Notes under the pieces: model-generated | What the model was told of the DNA's origin: nothing | Databases searched by the model: none | What the model saw: only the letters and a program-made list of their open reading frames with translations | In this document: piece by piece, positions 1 to 4,993 of the stretch | How positions within the stretch are numbered: position 1 is the stretch's first letter | Layout: every line of letters begins with the position of its first letter | Position numbers and translations under genes: made by a program | Source of the DNA: an uncultured Bacteroidales bacterium | GTDB taxonomy: Bacteria; Bacteroidota; Bacteroidia; Bacteroidales; Bacteroidaceae | Direction of reading: 5' to 3' | DNA length: 5,145 nt | NCBI GenBank assembly: GCA_937896105.1 | Contig: CALBKR010000365.1 | Location: 1 to 5,145 of the forward strand

Positions 1-648
1 GATGTAGTAATCTGTACTCCATTCATTCACCTTGCGTCTGTAACCCCCATCGTTGATGAGGCTGTTATCGGTGTAGGTGCCGAGAACTGCGCCGATAAGG
101 TGTCAGGTGCATACACGGGTGAGGTTTCAGCAGCTATGGTTGCTTCAACAGGTGCAAAGTATGTTATCCTCGGTCACTCAGAGCGTCGTGCGTACTATGG
201 CGAGACAGCAGAAATCCTCAAGGAGAAGGTGCAGCTTGCACTTGCCAACGGTCTTACACCAATCTTCTGCATCGGCGAGGTACTCGAGGAGCGTAACCAG
301 GGCATCCAGAACCAGGTTGTTTATGAGCAGCTTGCAGGTTCTCTCTACGACCTCTCAGCCGAGGATTTCTCAAAGATTATCCTTGCTTATGAGCCGGTAT
401 GGGCTATCGGGACAGGCTTGACAGCAACTCCTGAGCAGGCCGAGGAAATTCACGCCTACATCCGCTCTACAATTGCCGAGAAGTATGGCAACGAGGTTGC
501 AGAGAACACCTCCATTCTCTATGGTGGCAGCTGCAAGCCAAGCAATGCAAAGGAGCTTTTCGCCAATCCTAACGTTGACGGTGGCCTCATTGGCGGTGCT
601 GCTCTCAAGGTTGCCGATTTCAAGGGTATCATCGACGCTTTCAAGTAA
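1..648 (+). CDS. tpiA: Triose-phosphate isomerase, 5'-truncated by window edge
   Basis: Interconverts dihydroxyacetone phosphate and glyceraldehyde 3-phosphate in glycolysis and gluconeogenesis, as a cytosolic (beta/alpha)8 barrel that is usually a dimer. The reading frame is open from base 1 and gives 215 residues before TAA (646-648). The family usually has about 250, so roughly 35-40 N-terminal residues, including the catalytic Lys of the N-x-K motif, lie outside the window. Visible motifs are the catalytic His in GHSERR (His at 175-177), the catalytic Glu and hinged loop in [11 protein letters not shown] (Glu at 391-393), and the phosphate-binding YGGS and GGLIGGAAL segments near the C-terminus. 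An internal GTG at 100 could be taken for a start, but the upstream residues are clearly TIM sequence (for example [16 protein letters not shown]), so the gene begins before base 1. It is the first visible gene of an operon with the SPOR protein and folE. Identification is very secure. Confidence 0.98.
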   Translation, partial: DVVICTPFIHLASVTPIVDEAVIGVGAENCADKVSGAYTGEVSAAMVASTGAKYVILGHSERRAYYGETAEILKEKVQLALANGLTPIFCIGEVLEERNQGIQNQVVYEQLAGSLYDLSAEDFSKIILAYEPVWAIGTGLTATPEQAEEIHAYIRSTIAEKYGNEVAENTSILYGGSCKPSNAKELFANPNVDGGLIGGAALKVADFKGIIDAFK

Positions 649-1094
649 TGATGAAACGCTTTGCAATTCTGATATCAATGTTGTTCTGTGTCTTCTGTGC
701 GGGGGCACAGAGCAACATCATCAGTGAACTCGAGAGCTTTAACCGTGGCGAGGGAAAGGTGCGTGTGAACCAGCCCGACAAACTTTTCGACCTTATGGGC
801 TCTATGGCCAATGTCTACGGCGAGGCTCCGCAGGTCGAGGGCTACCGTGTGTTGGTCTATTCGGGCAACAATTCGCGCCAGGCGCGTGAGGAGGCGAACG
901 CTATGGCCGAATTTATGCGTGCCAACTATCCCGGTGCCGAGGTGTATGTTGTTTTTGAGTCACCGATAAGAACCTGTGAGTATGGCGACTACCGCACTCG
1001 CGAAGAGGCCGAGCTTGTGATGTACCGCTTGAGGAAAACCAAGAGATTCAAGGAAATCTCGGTAAAGAAATGTATGATTAACCTGCCTTATTGA
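648..1094 (+). CDS. Secreted SPOR-domain protein
   Basis: A 148-residue protein of the SPOR type. SPOR domains bind peptidoglycan stripped of stem peptides, often at division sites. Residues 1-20 form a signal peptide (MMKR, a hydrophobic core, then A-G-A before Gln21). There is no lipobox, because the Cys residues at 14 and 17 lack a small residue at -1, so a soluble periplasmic product is expected. A linker rich in charged residues follows, then a SPOR-like fold from about 64 to 142: YRVLVYSG, a long helix ([11 protein letters not shown]), [10 protein letters not shown], the characteristic G-D-Y-x-T-x-E-E-A turn at 113-121, and a last strand. The start ATG at 648 overlaps the tpiA stop (TAATG), which implies translational coupling. 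A second ATG at 651 is equally possible and changes one residue only. The gap to folE is 10 bases. I recall this SPOR gene between tpiA and folE in other Bacteroidales. The exact function is unknown. Confidence 0.9.
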   Translation: MMKRFAILISMLFCVFCAGAQSNIISELESFNRGEGKVRVNQPDKLFDLMGSMANVYGEAPQVEGYRVLVYSGNNSRQAREEANAMAEFMRANYPGAEVYVVFESPIRTCEYGDYRTREEAELVMYRLRKTKRFKEISVKKCMINLPY

Positions 1095-1104
1095 TATAAA
1101 AAAT

Positions 1105-1683
1105 ATGAGTGGAGAAGATAGAGAGAAGCGTATTGAGGGATTGAAGGAGTGCTGTAGCCGTATGCTTGACCTCATTGGTGAGGACACCGGGCGTGAAGGC
1201 TTGCTGAAGACGCCCGAGCGTGTTGCCCGTGCGATACTCGACACTACCGCCGGTTACAACGAAGACCCCGAGGCAATCCTTCGTGGTGCGATGTTCAAGG
1301 AGGATTACAGCCAGATGGTGATAGTCAAGGATATCGATTTCTACTCATTGTGCGAGCATCACATCCTGCCCTTATTCGGCAAGGTACACGTGGCATACAT
1401 CCCCAACGGCTATATAACAGGCTTGAGCAAGATTGCCCGTGTGGTAGAGGTCTTTTCGCGTCGTCTGCAGGTGCAGGAGAGGCTTACGTTGCAAATCAAG
1501 GAGTGTATACAAAAGACTCTTAATCCGCTCGGCGTAATGGTTGTCGTAGAGGCTCAGCATATGTGTATGCAGATGCGTGGTGTGAAAAAGCAGAACTCCA
1601 TTACAACAACATCCGATTTTTGCGGAGCCTTCAACCAGGCAAAAACCCGCGAAGAGTTTATGAATCTGTTGAGAAACCGGTAG
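1105..1683 (+). CDS. folE: GTP cyclohydrolase I
   Basis: Converts GTP to 7,8-dihydroneopterin triphosphate, the first step of tetrahydrofolate and other pteridine synthesis, as a cytosolic zinc enzyme that is a toroidal decamer in the family. The 192-residue protein is complete; it is shorter than the E. coli enzyme only at the variable N-terminus. By alignment with E. coli numbering (offset 27), the zinc ligands are Cys83, His86 and Cys154, the catalytic histidines are His85 and His152, and the substrate-binding residues Ser108-Lys109 and Gln124-Glu125 are all present, so it is a canonical type IA enzyme. Clear motifs are [27 protein letters not shown], and [10 protein letters not shown] followed by T-x-T-S-x-F. 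The ATG at 1105 follows the SPOR stop by 10 A/T-rich bases with no Shine-Dalgarno, which is normal for Bacteroidota. It is probably cotranscribed with tpiA and ends before the palindromic terminator at 1805-1830. Confidence 0.98.
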   Translation: MSGEDREKRIEGLKECCSRMLDLIGEDTGREGLLKTPERVARAILDTTAGYNEDPEAILRGAMFKEDYSQMVIVKDIDFYSLCEHHILPLFGKVHVAYIPNGYITGLSKIARVVEVFSRRLQVQERLTLQIKECIQKTLNPLGVMVVVEAQHMCMQMRGVKKQNSITTTSDFCGAFNQAKTREEFMNLLRNR

Positions 1684-1747
1684 TAACCGCCGCGCTCTTG
1701 TCTTTTGGGCAGAGCAGTTGGCAGAGGAGCCTCTATTCCGTGATTTT

Positions 1748-1774
1748 GTCATCTTGAGCACAGAGAAAGATCTT
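1748..1774. repeat. REP-like short hairpin repeat, degenerate
   Basis: The stretch begins GTCATCTTGAGC and ends AAAGATCTT, with ATCTT (1751-1755) pairing with AAGAT (1767-1771) around an 11-base loop. It resembles a dispersed intergenic element that I recall from many genomes, consensus GTCATCCTGAGCG..AAGGATCT. Relative to that recalled form, both stem arms carry the matching change (C to T on one side, G to A on the other), so pairing is kept. It lies in the roughly 120-base gene-free stretch between the folE stop and the terminator. Whether it is truly repeated in this genome cannot be seen from one window. Confidence 0.4.
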
Positions 1775-1804
1775 AACTTCTCCGCTGGCGTTTGTAAAAT
1801 AAGG

Positions 1805-1838
1805 CAGGTTGCACCAATTGGTGCAACCTGTTTGTTTT
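1805..1838. terminator. Bidirectional terminator between convergent genes
   Basis: Bases 1805-1830 form a perfect 26-bp palindrome: arms CAGGTTGCACC and GGTGCAACCTG around the self-complementary AATT. On the plus strand it is followed by TTTGTTTT, a good intrinsic terminator for folE. On the minus strand it is followed by a weaker T-rich stretch (complement of 1793-1802). The converging lipoprotein gene stops at 1837-1839, directly against the palindrome, so one element serves both transcripts. A protein-binding dyad is an alternative reading, but position and T-tail favour a terminator. Confidence 0.85.
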
Positions 1839-2220
1839 AAAAATTGAAATATAAATTCGTTCCGTAATATGAGATTCTTCCACTATATGTTTCGCCACAT
1901 TTTCTGTAATTGCCTTTGCTAACAGAGTGTCTCGTGCATCCAATGAGGTTTTTGTCGCTGCTTCTTATTGCAGCATAATGTTCCCCTTTGTAGAATATTA
2001 TAAAGATTTCGCCAATTCCACAATTGTCCTCGATTTCCTTTTCTGTATAGGCACTGACTGTTGCTAATTCTGTCCATCCATCGTTAATTAATGCTTCTTT
2101 TGTTGTTGTTTTTTTTGTGGTGGTTGGTTCATTATTTTTATGTACGCTTGTGTTGTTGCTGTTTGAGCAAGATGTGATTATAAATAATGCAACTAATAAA
2201 CTAAATAGTTTTGTTTTCAT
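1837..2220 (-). CDS. Small putative lipoprotein of unknown function
   Basis: A 127-residue protein with a lipoprotein signal: MKTK, a hydrophobic core, and the lipobox I-T-S-C with lipidated Cys18. Residues 19-24 are Ser/Asn-rich with no acidic cluster right after the Cys, so the acidic lipoprotein export signal described for surface lipoproteins of Bacteroides is not seen; a periplasm-facing anchor is more likely. A Thr/Lys low-complexity spacer follows (about 33-41), then a small folded region (about 42-127) with three Cys (67, 95, 108) and alternating aromatic, strand-like segments (IFIIFYKGEHYAAIR, YYGTNLYFNF). I do not recognise the family. The gene is visibly richer in A/T than tpiA, folE and dnaG, which suggests later acquisition or weak selection. 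An A8 run in the coding strand (2109-2116) lies in the Thr/Lys spacer and could slip. No consensus promoter was found in the about 90 bases upstream, so read-through from the ncRNA promoter is possible. Confidence 0.75.
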   Translation of the reverse strand: MKTKLFSLLVALFIITSCSNSNNTSVHKNNEPTTTKKTTTKEALINDGWTELATVSAYTEKEIEDNCGIGEIFIIFYKGEHYAAIRSSDKNLIGCTRHSVSKGNYRKCGETYSGRISYYGTNLYFNF

Positions 2221-2309
2221 ACTCTATTTCTATATATAAAATTCTCTCCTACTCACTTACGGCTTTTCGGGTTACTCCGTTGTTCCTTGGGTGTTTGATG
2301 TACACACAT

Positions 2310-2486
2310 AAAAAAGCGCAGGACATTTTAGTGTATTCTCGTCCCAAGGTGTTTGGCGTAACCTAACCAACAGAATAACTAAAAGCCCGCGCTACATAGC
2401 ACGAGCATTTTTGCCATACTCTTGTTGGTTCTTCCTTTTCAGTCGCCAAACTTTAGGGAACGCAGAATATCAGCTAAAACGCTTTT
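2310..2486 (-). ncRNA. Rod-shaped structured ncRNA, 6S-RNA-like candidate
   Basis: The minus-strand RNA from about 2486 to 2310 folds into one long rod. Nested helices, by plus coordinates: 2312-2318/2480-2486 (7 bp), 2326-2331/2474-2479 (6), 2334-2345/2456-2469 (12, with two bulges), 2351-2358/2444-2451 (8, GTTTGGCG/CGCCAAAC), 2365-2372/2423-2430 (8, AACCAACA/TGTTGGTT), 2373-2377/2417-2421 (5), 2381-2384/2408-2411 (4), 2385-2393/2398-2406 (9), capped by a tetraloop. That is 59 pairs in 175 bases. Pairs 2375/2419, 2387/2404 and 2390/2401 are A.C mismatches on the plus strand but G.U on the minus strand, which fixes the transcribed strand. A U6 run (2315-2310) ends the RNA. The largest internal loop is asymmetric: 13 nt on the 5' side (2431-2443) and 6 nt on the 3' side (2359-2364). 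Size, rod shape and this bubble, at nt 44-56 from 2486, resemble 6S RNA, the RNA polymerase-binding regulator. A lineage-specific RNA is the alternative. A promoter lies at 2556-2586. Confidence 0.65.
2315..2393 (-). terminator. Local 3' hairpin plus U6 at ncRNA end
   Basis: On the minus strand, AGCGCGGG (complement of 2386-2393) pairs with CCTGCGCT (complement of 2315-2322) with one G.U, and the stem continues through TTTTAGT/ACTAAAA and TATTC/GAATA with small bulges, about 21 bp in all. The U6 run 2315-2310 starts at the last paired base, so this looks like an intrinsic terminator. It uses the same bases as the long rod, so the two folds are mutually exclusive. It could form first during transcription and then rearrange. 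Confidence 0.5.
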
Positions 2487-2555
2487 CCAATATGTCTAAA
2501 ATGTGCGTACTCTATTATACGCTAATGTTTCATAGGCTGTAGTGTTTTGTTGTTG

Positions 2556-2586
2556 CAAATGTATTCAATATTTTAAAATATCCAAA
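2556..2586 (-). promoter_or_regulatory. Bacteroidota-type promoter for the ncRNA
   Basis: On the minus strand, TACATTTG (2563-2556) matches the -7 consensus TAnnTTTG exactly. TTTG (2586-2583) lies 19 bases upstream, which is the expected -33 spacing. Initiation would fall near 2549-2551, about 65 bases before the rod, so the mature RNA would need a 5' leader or processing. A perfect 14-bp A/T palindrome (2568-2581) fills the spacer. Confidence 0.7.
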
Positions 2587-2599
2587 ATTTACTCCTTAT

Positions 2600-2618
2600 T
2601 ATATATACGCGTGCGCGT
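2600..2618. other. Alternating pyrimidine-purine tract (Z-DNA-prone)
   Basis: Nineteen consecutive bases alternate pyrimidine and purine without a break: a TA run (2600-2607) followed by a CG/TG run (2608-2618). Such tracts are the known substrate for left-handed DNA under negative supercoiling. It sits about 15 bases upstream of the ncRNA -33 element and downstream of dnaG. Function is not known. Confidence 0.6.
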
Positions 2619-2659
2619 TAAAGGTGAAAACCAAAATCGGCAAATCTTCCATTCGGTAA

Positions 2660-2704
2660 GCCCCTTTGGCCTTTATAGCCTCTGTTGCCCCTTTAGGCTT
2701 CTGC
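2660..2704. repeat. Degenerate 9-bp tandem repeat, five units
   Basis: Five successive 9-base units can be laid out as GCCCCTTTG, GCCTTTATA, GCCTCTGTT, GCCCCTTTA, GGCTTCTGC. The first and fourth units are nearly identical, and all begin G-(C/G)-C with pyrimidine-rich tails. The repeat lies just beyond the dnaG stop hairpin, outside any gene I accept. Confidence 0.4.
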
Positions 2705-2705
2705 A

Positions 2706-2742
2706 GGCAATGTGGCGCTTATACATTAAGCGCCACATTGCC
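2706..2742 (-). terminator. Hairpin overlapping dnaG stop codon
   Basis: A perfect 15-bp inverted repeat (2706-2720 with 2728-2742) around a 7-base loop. The last dnaG codons form one arm; the stop codon TAA lies at the loop edge (2721-2719). There is no T-run on the minus strand after the hairpin, so it is not a textbook intrinsic terminator. It may be a 3'-end barrier to exonucleases, a Rho-type end, or a termination/pause structure. Confidence 0.55.
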
Positions 2743-4758
2743 GAATCCATATCCGCGCAGCACATTGTTCAGTGCGGCTTGTGTCTCTTTAAGGTACTTG
2801 AAATCCTCCATCGTCTCCTGCAGTGCTGCCGGGTCGGCTGCTGTGGCAGGGGCTTTGAGACGGTTCATTGTCTCCTTGAGCATCTCGTCTACTATGCTCA
2901 ACTTGTATGCCACGGCAAGGCGTGTCGTCTGCTCGAACAGCACCGCCTGCTCGTTGCGCTCGTCCCCGGCCTGCTCGGCAAAGAACTTGCTCAAAAGGTA
3001 TCTCTCTCCGCACAGCTCGGCCGCAAGGCTCGACACCTCGGCGTCGGGGTGTGCCAGGAAGTGGTTCTCGGCATCAAACGACGGGTCGTTCGCGTGCTCT
3101 CCGGCCTCGGCAAAAATCTTCTTGTAAAGAGGATGCGACAGCTCAATGCCGTCGTCGCCGAAAGAGTAGTGCAGGTGAGAATTTACCGTCTCGGTAAACG
3201 CCGGTGTGCCTGTAGCCCTGTTCTCGGGAACCTGCAACATCTTGCTGCCGTTCTTTAGCAGGAACTGTATGATAGTCTTCTCCTTGTGGTGGAGTGGGTT
3301 GTTGTAGCTGTTTATGATATTCTGCTGGAACTCGTCGATAGCAGGTGTCGCATCATTTGCCGTGTTTTCACCCATATTCTTCTCATCATTGGCCGGAGCT
3401 GCCTGCTTCTTCTGCATCTCCTCATCTCTCTGCCTCCTTATCTTAGCAACCTCCTTTACAAGCAGTTGCTCACCCACGTTCAGCATTTCGCTGCACTTCT
3501 TCATATACTCGCTACGCAAAATTTCATTGGGCACTACGGCAATGCTCTTTACTACATCTCCTACAAGTCCTGCTCGGCGTATCGGGTCTTCACCTACTTC
3601 GTCGAGAAGCAGGTTGGTCTTGAACCGTATAAAATCGACCTTGTTGCGCTCGATGTATTGTTCAACCTCCTCGGTAGAGTGTGTCTGTGAATAGCTGTCG
3701 GGGTCTTCGCCCTCGGGTAACAAAACCACATTTATGTTCATTCCCTCCTCGAGAAGCATATCTATACCTCGTATCGAAGCCTTTATGCCGGCCTTGTCTC
3801 CGTCGTACAGCAGTGTTACGTTGTCGGTGAAGCGATGTATCAGCTTAATCTGCCCAGTCGTGAGCGATGTGCCCGATGATGCCACCACATTCTGTATGCC
3901 GGCCTGGTGCATCGATATCACATCGAGGTAACCCTCGACGAGAATACAGCGGTCTTTCTGCATAATGGCCTGCTTCGAGAAATAGAGCCCGTATAGGTGG
4001 TCGCTCTTGTGGTATATCTCGCTTTCGGGCGAGTTTACATATTTTGCAGCCTTGGCATTGTTCTGCAGTATGCGTCCGCCGAAAGCCACAATCTTGCCCG
4101 AAATGGTGTGTACCGGAAATATTACCCTGCCCCAGAAGCGATCCTGCAGCCTGCCGTCGTCGGTGCTGTAGCAAACACCGCTCTTTGCAATAAGCTCGGG
4201 ATTATAGCCGGCTTTGGTCGCCTTTTGTGCAAAACTATCGCGTCGCTCGAGCGAATATCCAAGGCAGAACTTCTTTATTGTCTCGTCGCGCAGGCCGCGG
4301 TGGCGGAAATAGTTAAGGCCTATCGCCTTGCCCTCCTCGCTCTCGTGCAACGTGTCGATAAAATGCTGCAGTGCAAACTGGTTAATCACAAACAAACTCT
4401 CGCGTATGCTCTCCTCGCGCCTCTCCTCGTCGGTCAGTTCGCGCTCCTTTATCTCTATATGATACTTCTTAGCAAGCCACCGCAGGGCATCGTGGTAGCT
4501 CAACTGCTCGTGCTCCATTATAAAGTGAACAGGGTTGCCACCCTTTCCACATCCAAAACACTTGCAGTAGTTTTTTGCAGGAGAAACTGTAAAGGATGGT
4601 GTTTTTTCGTCGTGAAACGGGCAAAGCCCAATTAAGTTAACACCACGTCTTTTTAGTGTTACAAATTCTCCTACGACCTCCTCTATTTTGGCACTGCTAA
4701 GGATGCGTTCGATGGTTTCTCTATCAATTCTGTTTCTGGAGTTGTTGGGGTATTCCAT
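2719..4758 (-). CDS. dnaG: DNA primase
   Basis: Makes the RNA primers for lagging-strand synthesis and acts with the replicative helicase at the fork. The protein has 679 residues, complete and longer than E. coli DnaG (about 580). Domains in order: CHC2 zinc finger with Cys46, His49, Cys67 and Cys70 (LCPFHDEKTPSF, then CKCFGCGKGGN); catalytic core from about 120, with the basic segment LGYSLERRD and the loop RVIFPVHTISGKIVAFGGR; TOPRIM fold with metal-binding Glu275 (EGYLD), Asp319/Asp321 (YDGDKAG) and the DPD motif at 352-354. After about 445 a polar linker rich in Ala, Asn, Asp and Lys leads into a divergent C-terminal helicase-interaction region (about 480-679), poorly conserved across phyla. 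The ATG at 4756-4758 follows a promoter that leaves a 5' leader of about 20 bases without a Shine-Dalgarno. It converges on folE with the lipoprotein and ncRNA between. Identity is secure. Confidence 0.98.
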   Translation of the reverse strand: MEYPNNSRNRIDRETIERILSSAKIEEVVGEFVTLKRRGVNLIGLCPFHDEKTPSFTVSPAKNYCKCFGCGKGGNPVHFIMEHEQLSYHDALRWLAKKYHIEIKERELTDEERREESIRESLFVINQFALQHFIDTLHESEEGKAIGLNYFRHRGLRDETIKKFCLGYSLERRDSFAQKATKAGYNPELIAKSGVCYSTDDGRLQDRFWGRVIFPVHTISGKIVAFGGRILQNNAKAAKYVNSPESEIYHKSDHLYGLYFSKQAIMQKDRCILVEGYLDVISMHQAGIQNVVASSGTSLTTGQIKLIHRFTDNVTLLYDGDKAGIKASIRGIDMLLEEGMNINVVLLPEGEDPDSYSQTHSTEEVEQYIERNKVDFIRFKTNLLLDEVGEDPIRRAGLVGDVVKSIAVVPNEILRSEYMKKCSEMLNVGEQLLVKEVAKIRRQRDEEMQKKQAAPANDEKNMGENTANDATPAIDEFQQNIINSYNNPLHHKEKTIIQFLLKNGSKMLQVPENRATGTPAFTETVNSHLHYSFGDDGIELSHPLYKKIFAEAGEHANDPSFDAENHFLAHPDAEVSSLAAELCGERYLLSKFFAEQAGDERNEQAVLFEQTTRLAVAYKLSIVDEMLKETMNRLKAPATAADPAALQETMEDFKYLKETQAALNNVLRGYGFGNVALNV

Positions 4759-4781
4759 ATACCTTATTTATATATCCAGTG

Positions 4782-4813
4782 TAAAGATACAGCAAACTCT
4801 CCGCAGTACAAAA
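4782..4813 (-). promoter_or_regulatory. dnaG promoter
   Basis: On the minus strand, TATCTTTA (4789-4782) matches TAnnTTTG at all but the last base. TTTTG (4813-4809) lies 19 bases upstream as the -33 element. Start of transcription is expected near 4775-4777, about 20 bases before the dnaG ATG, so dnaG has its own promoter and a very short leader. Confidence 0.65.
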
Positions 4814-4872
4814 CAAGATTTAGTTTAAATTTATATCGCCTGTTTTTTCTCTATTATTTCTGTAACCCCTGT

Positions 4873-4910
4873 TTGTTAAGAATAAAAACTCTTTTTTGTT
4901 TTTTTAACAA
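4873..4910. repeat. Inverted repeat TTGTTAA/TTAACAA by the divergent promoter
   Basis: TTGTTAA (4873-4879) and TTAACAA (4904-4910) form a perfect 7-bp inverted repeat around 24 A/T-rich bases. The right arm lies in the -33/spacer region of the plus-strand promoter at 4922-4929. It could be an operator or simply A/T-rich chance symmetry. Confidence 0.3.
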
Positions 4911-4921
4911 GTGTAATGTTC

Positions 4922-4929
4922 TATATTTG
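4922..4929 (+). promoter_or_regulatory. Bacteroidota-type -7 element, rightward
   Basis: TATATTTG followed by C matches the -7 consensus TAnnTTTG exactly. A TTTG at 4895-4898 is 23 bases upstream, a little far for the -33 box, so that half is weak. Transcription would start near 4935 and run into the leader and J-domain stretch. It is divergent from the dnaG promoter. Confidence 0.5.
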
Positions 4930-4945
4930 CATCGTAAAACCAAAT

Positions 4946-4993
4946 AAAGCTCAAATAGCCCCTGGGCTTTAAGCGTTTATTGAATATCGGGGC
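4946..4993 (+). promoter_or_regulatory. Possible folded 5' leader
   Basis: Downstream of the 4922 promoter, AAAGC (4946-4950) can pair with GCTTT (4966-4970) and AGCC (4957-4960) with GGCT (4965-4968). GCCCC (4958-4962) could alternatively pair with GGGGC (4989-4993). The stems are short and compete with each other, so this is only a possible structured leader; no known riboswitch is recognised. Confidence 0.25.

Noticed and set aside
100..648. tpiA beginning at GTG 100
   Set aside because: Conserved triose-phosphate isomerase residues continue in frame upstream to base 1, so this is internal.
370..708. Minus-strand frame of 112 codons opposite tpiA
   Set aside because: tpiA in this region is conserved throughout to its C-terminus; this frame is an antisense shadow.
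2312..2486. MITE or integron attC reading of the inverted repeats
   Set aside because: The ends are inverted (AAAAGCG/CGCTTTT), but no target-site duplication is seen and no matching pair of attC core sites was found. The G.U pattern and promoter fit an RNA better; a MITE is not fully excluded.
2514..2519. TATAAT on the minus strand as an ncRNA -10 box
   Set aside because: The main sigma factor of Bacteroidota uses TAnnTTTG rather than TATAAT, and a well-spaced consensus promoter exists at 2556-2586.
2607..2722. Open dnaG frame continuing past its stop (about 38 codons)
   Set aside because: It follows a normal TAA, crosses the hairpin arm and the 9-bp repeat, and shows no protein-like features; read-through is not supported.
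2542..3258. Open plus-strand frame of 238 codons
   Set aside because: It is largely antisense to the 3' end of dnaG, has Cys/Leu/Arg-rich composition typical of a shadow frame, and crosses the hairpin and repeat region.
3997..4635. Open plus-strand frame of 212 codons
   Set aside because: It lies entirely antisense to the conserved zinc-finger and core region of dnaG and has no recognisable domain.
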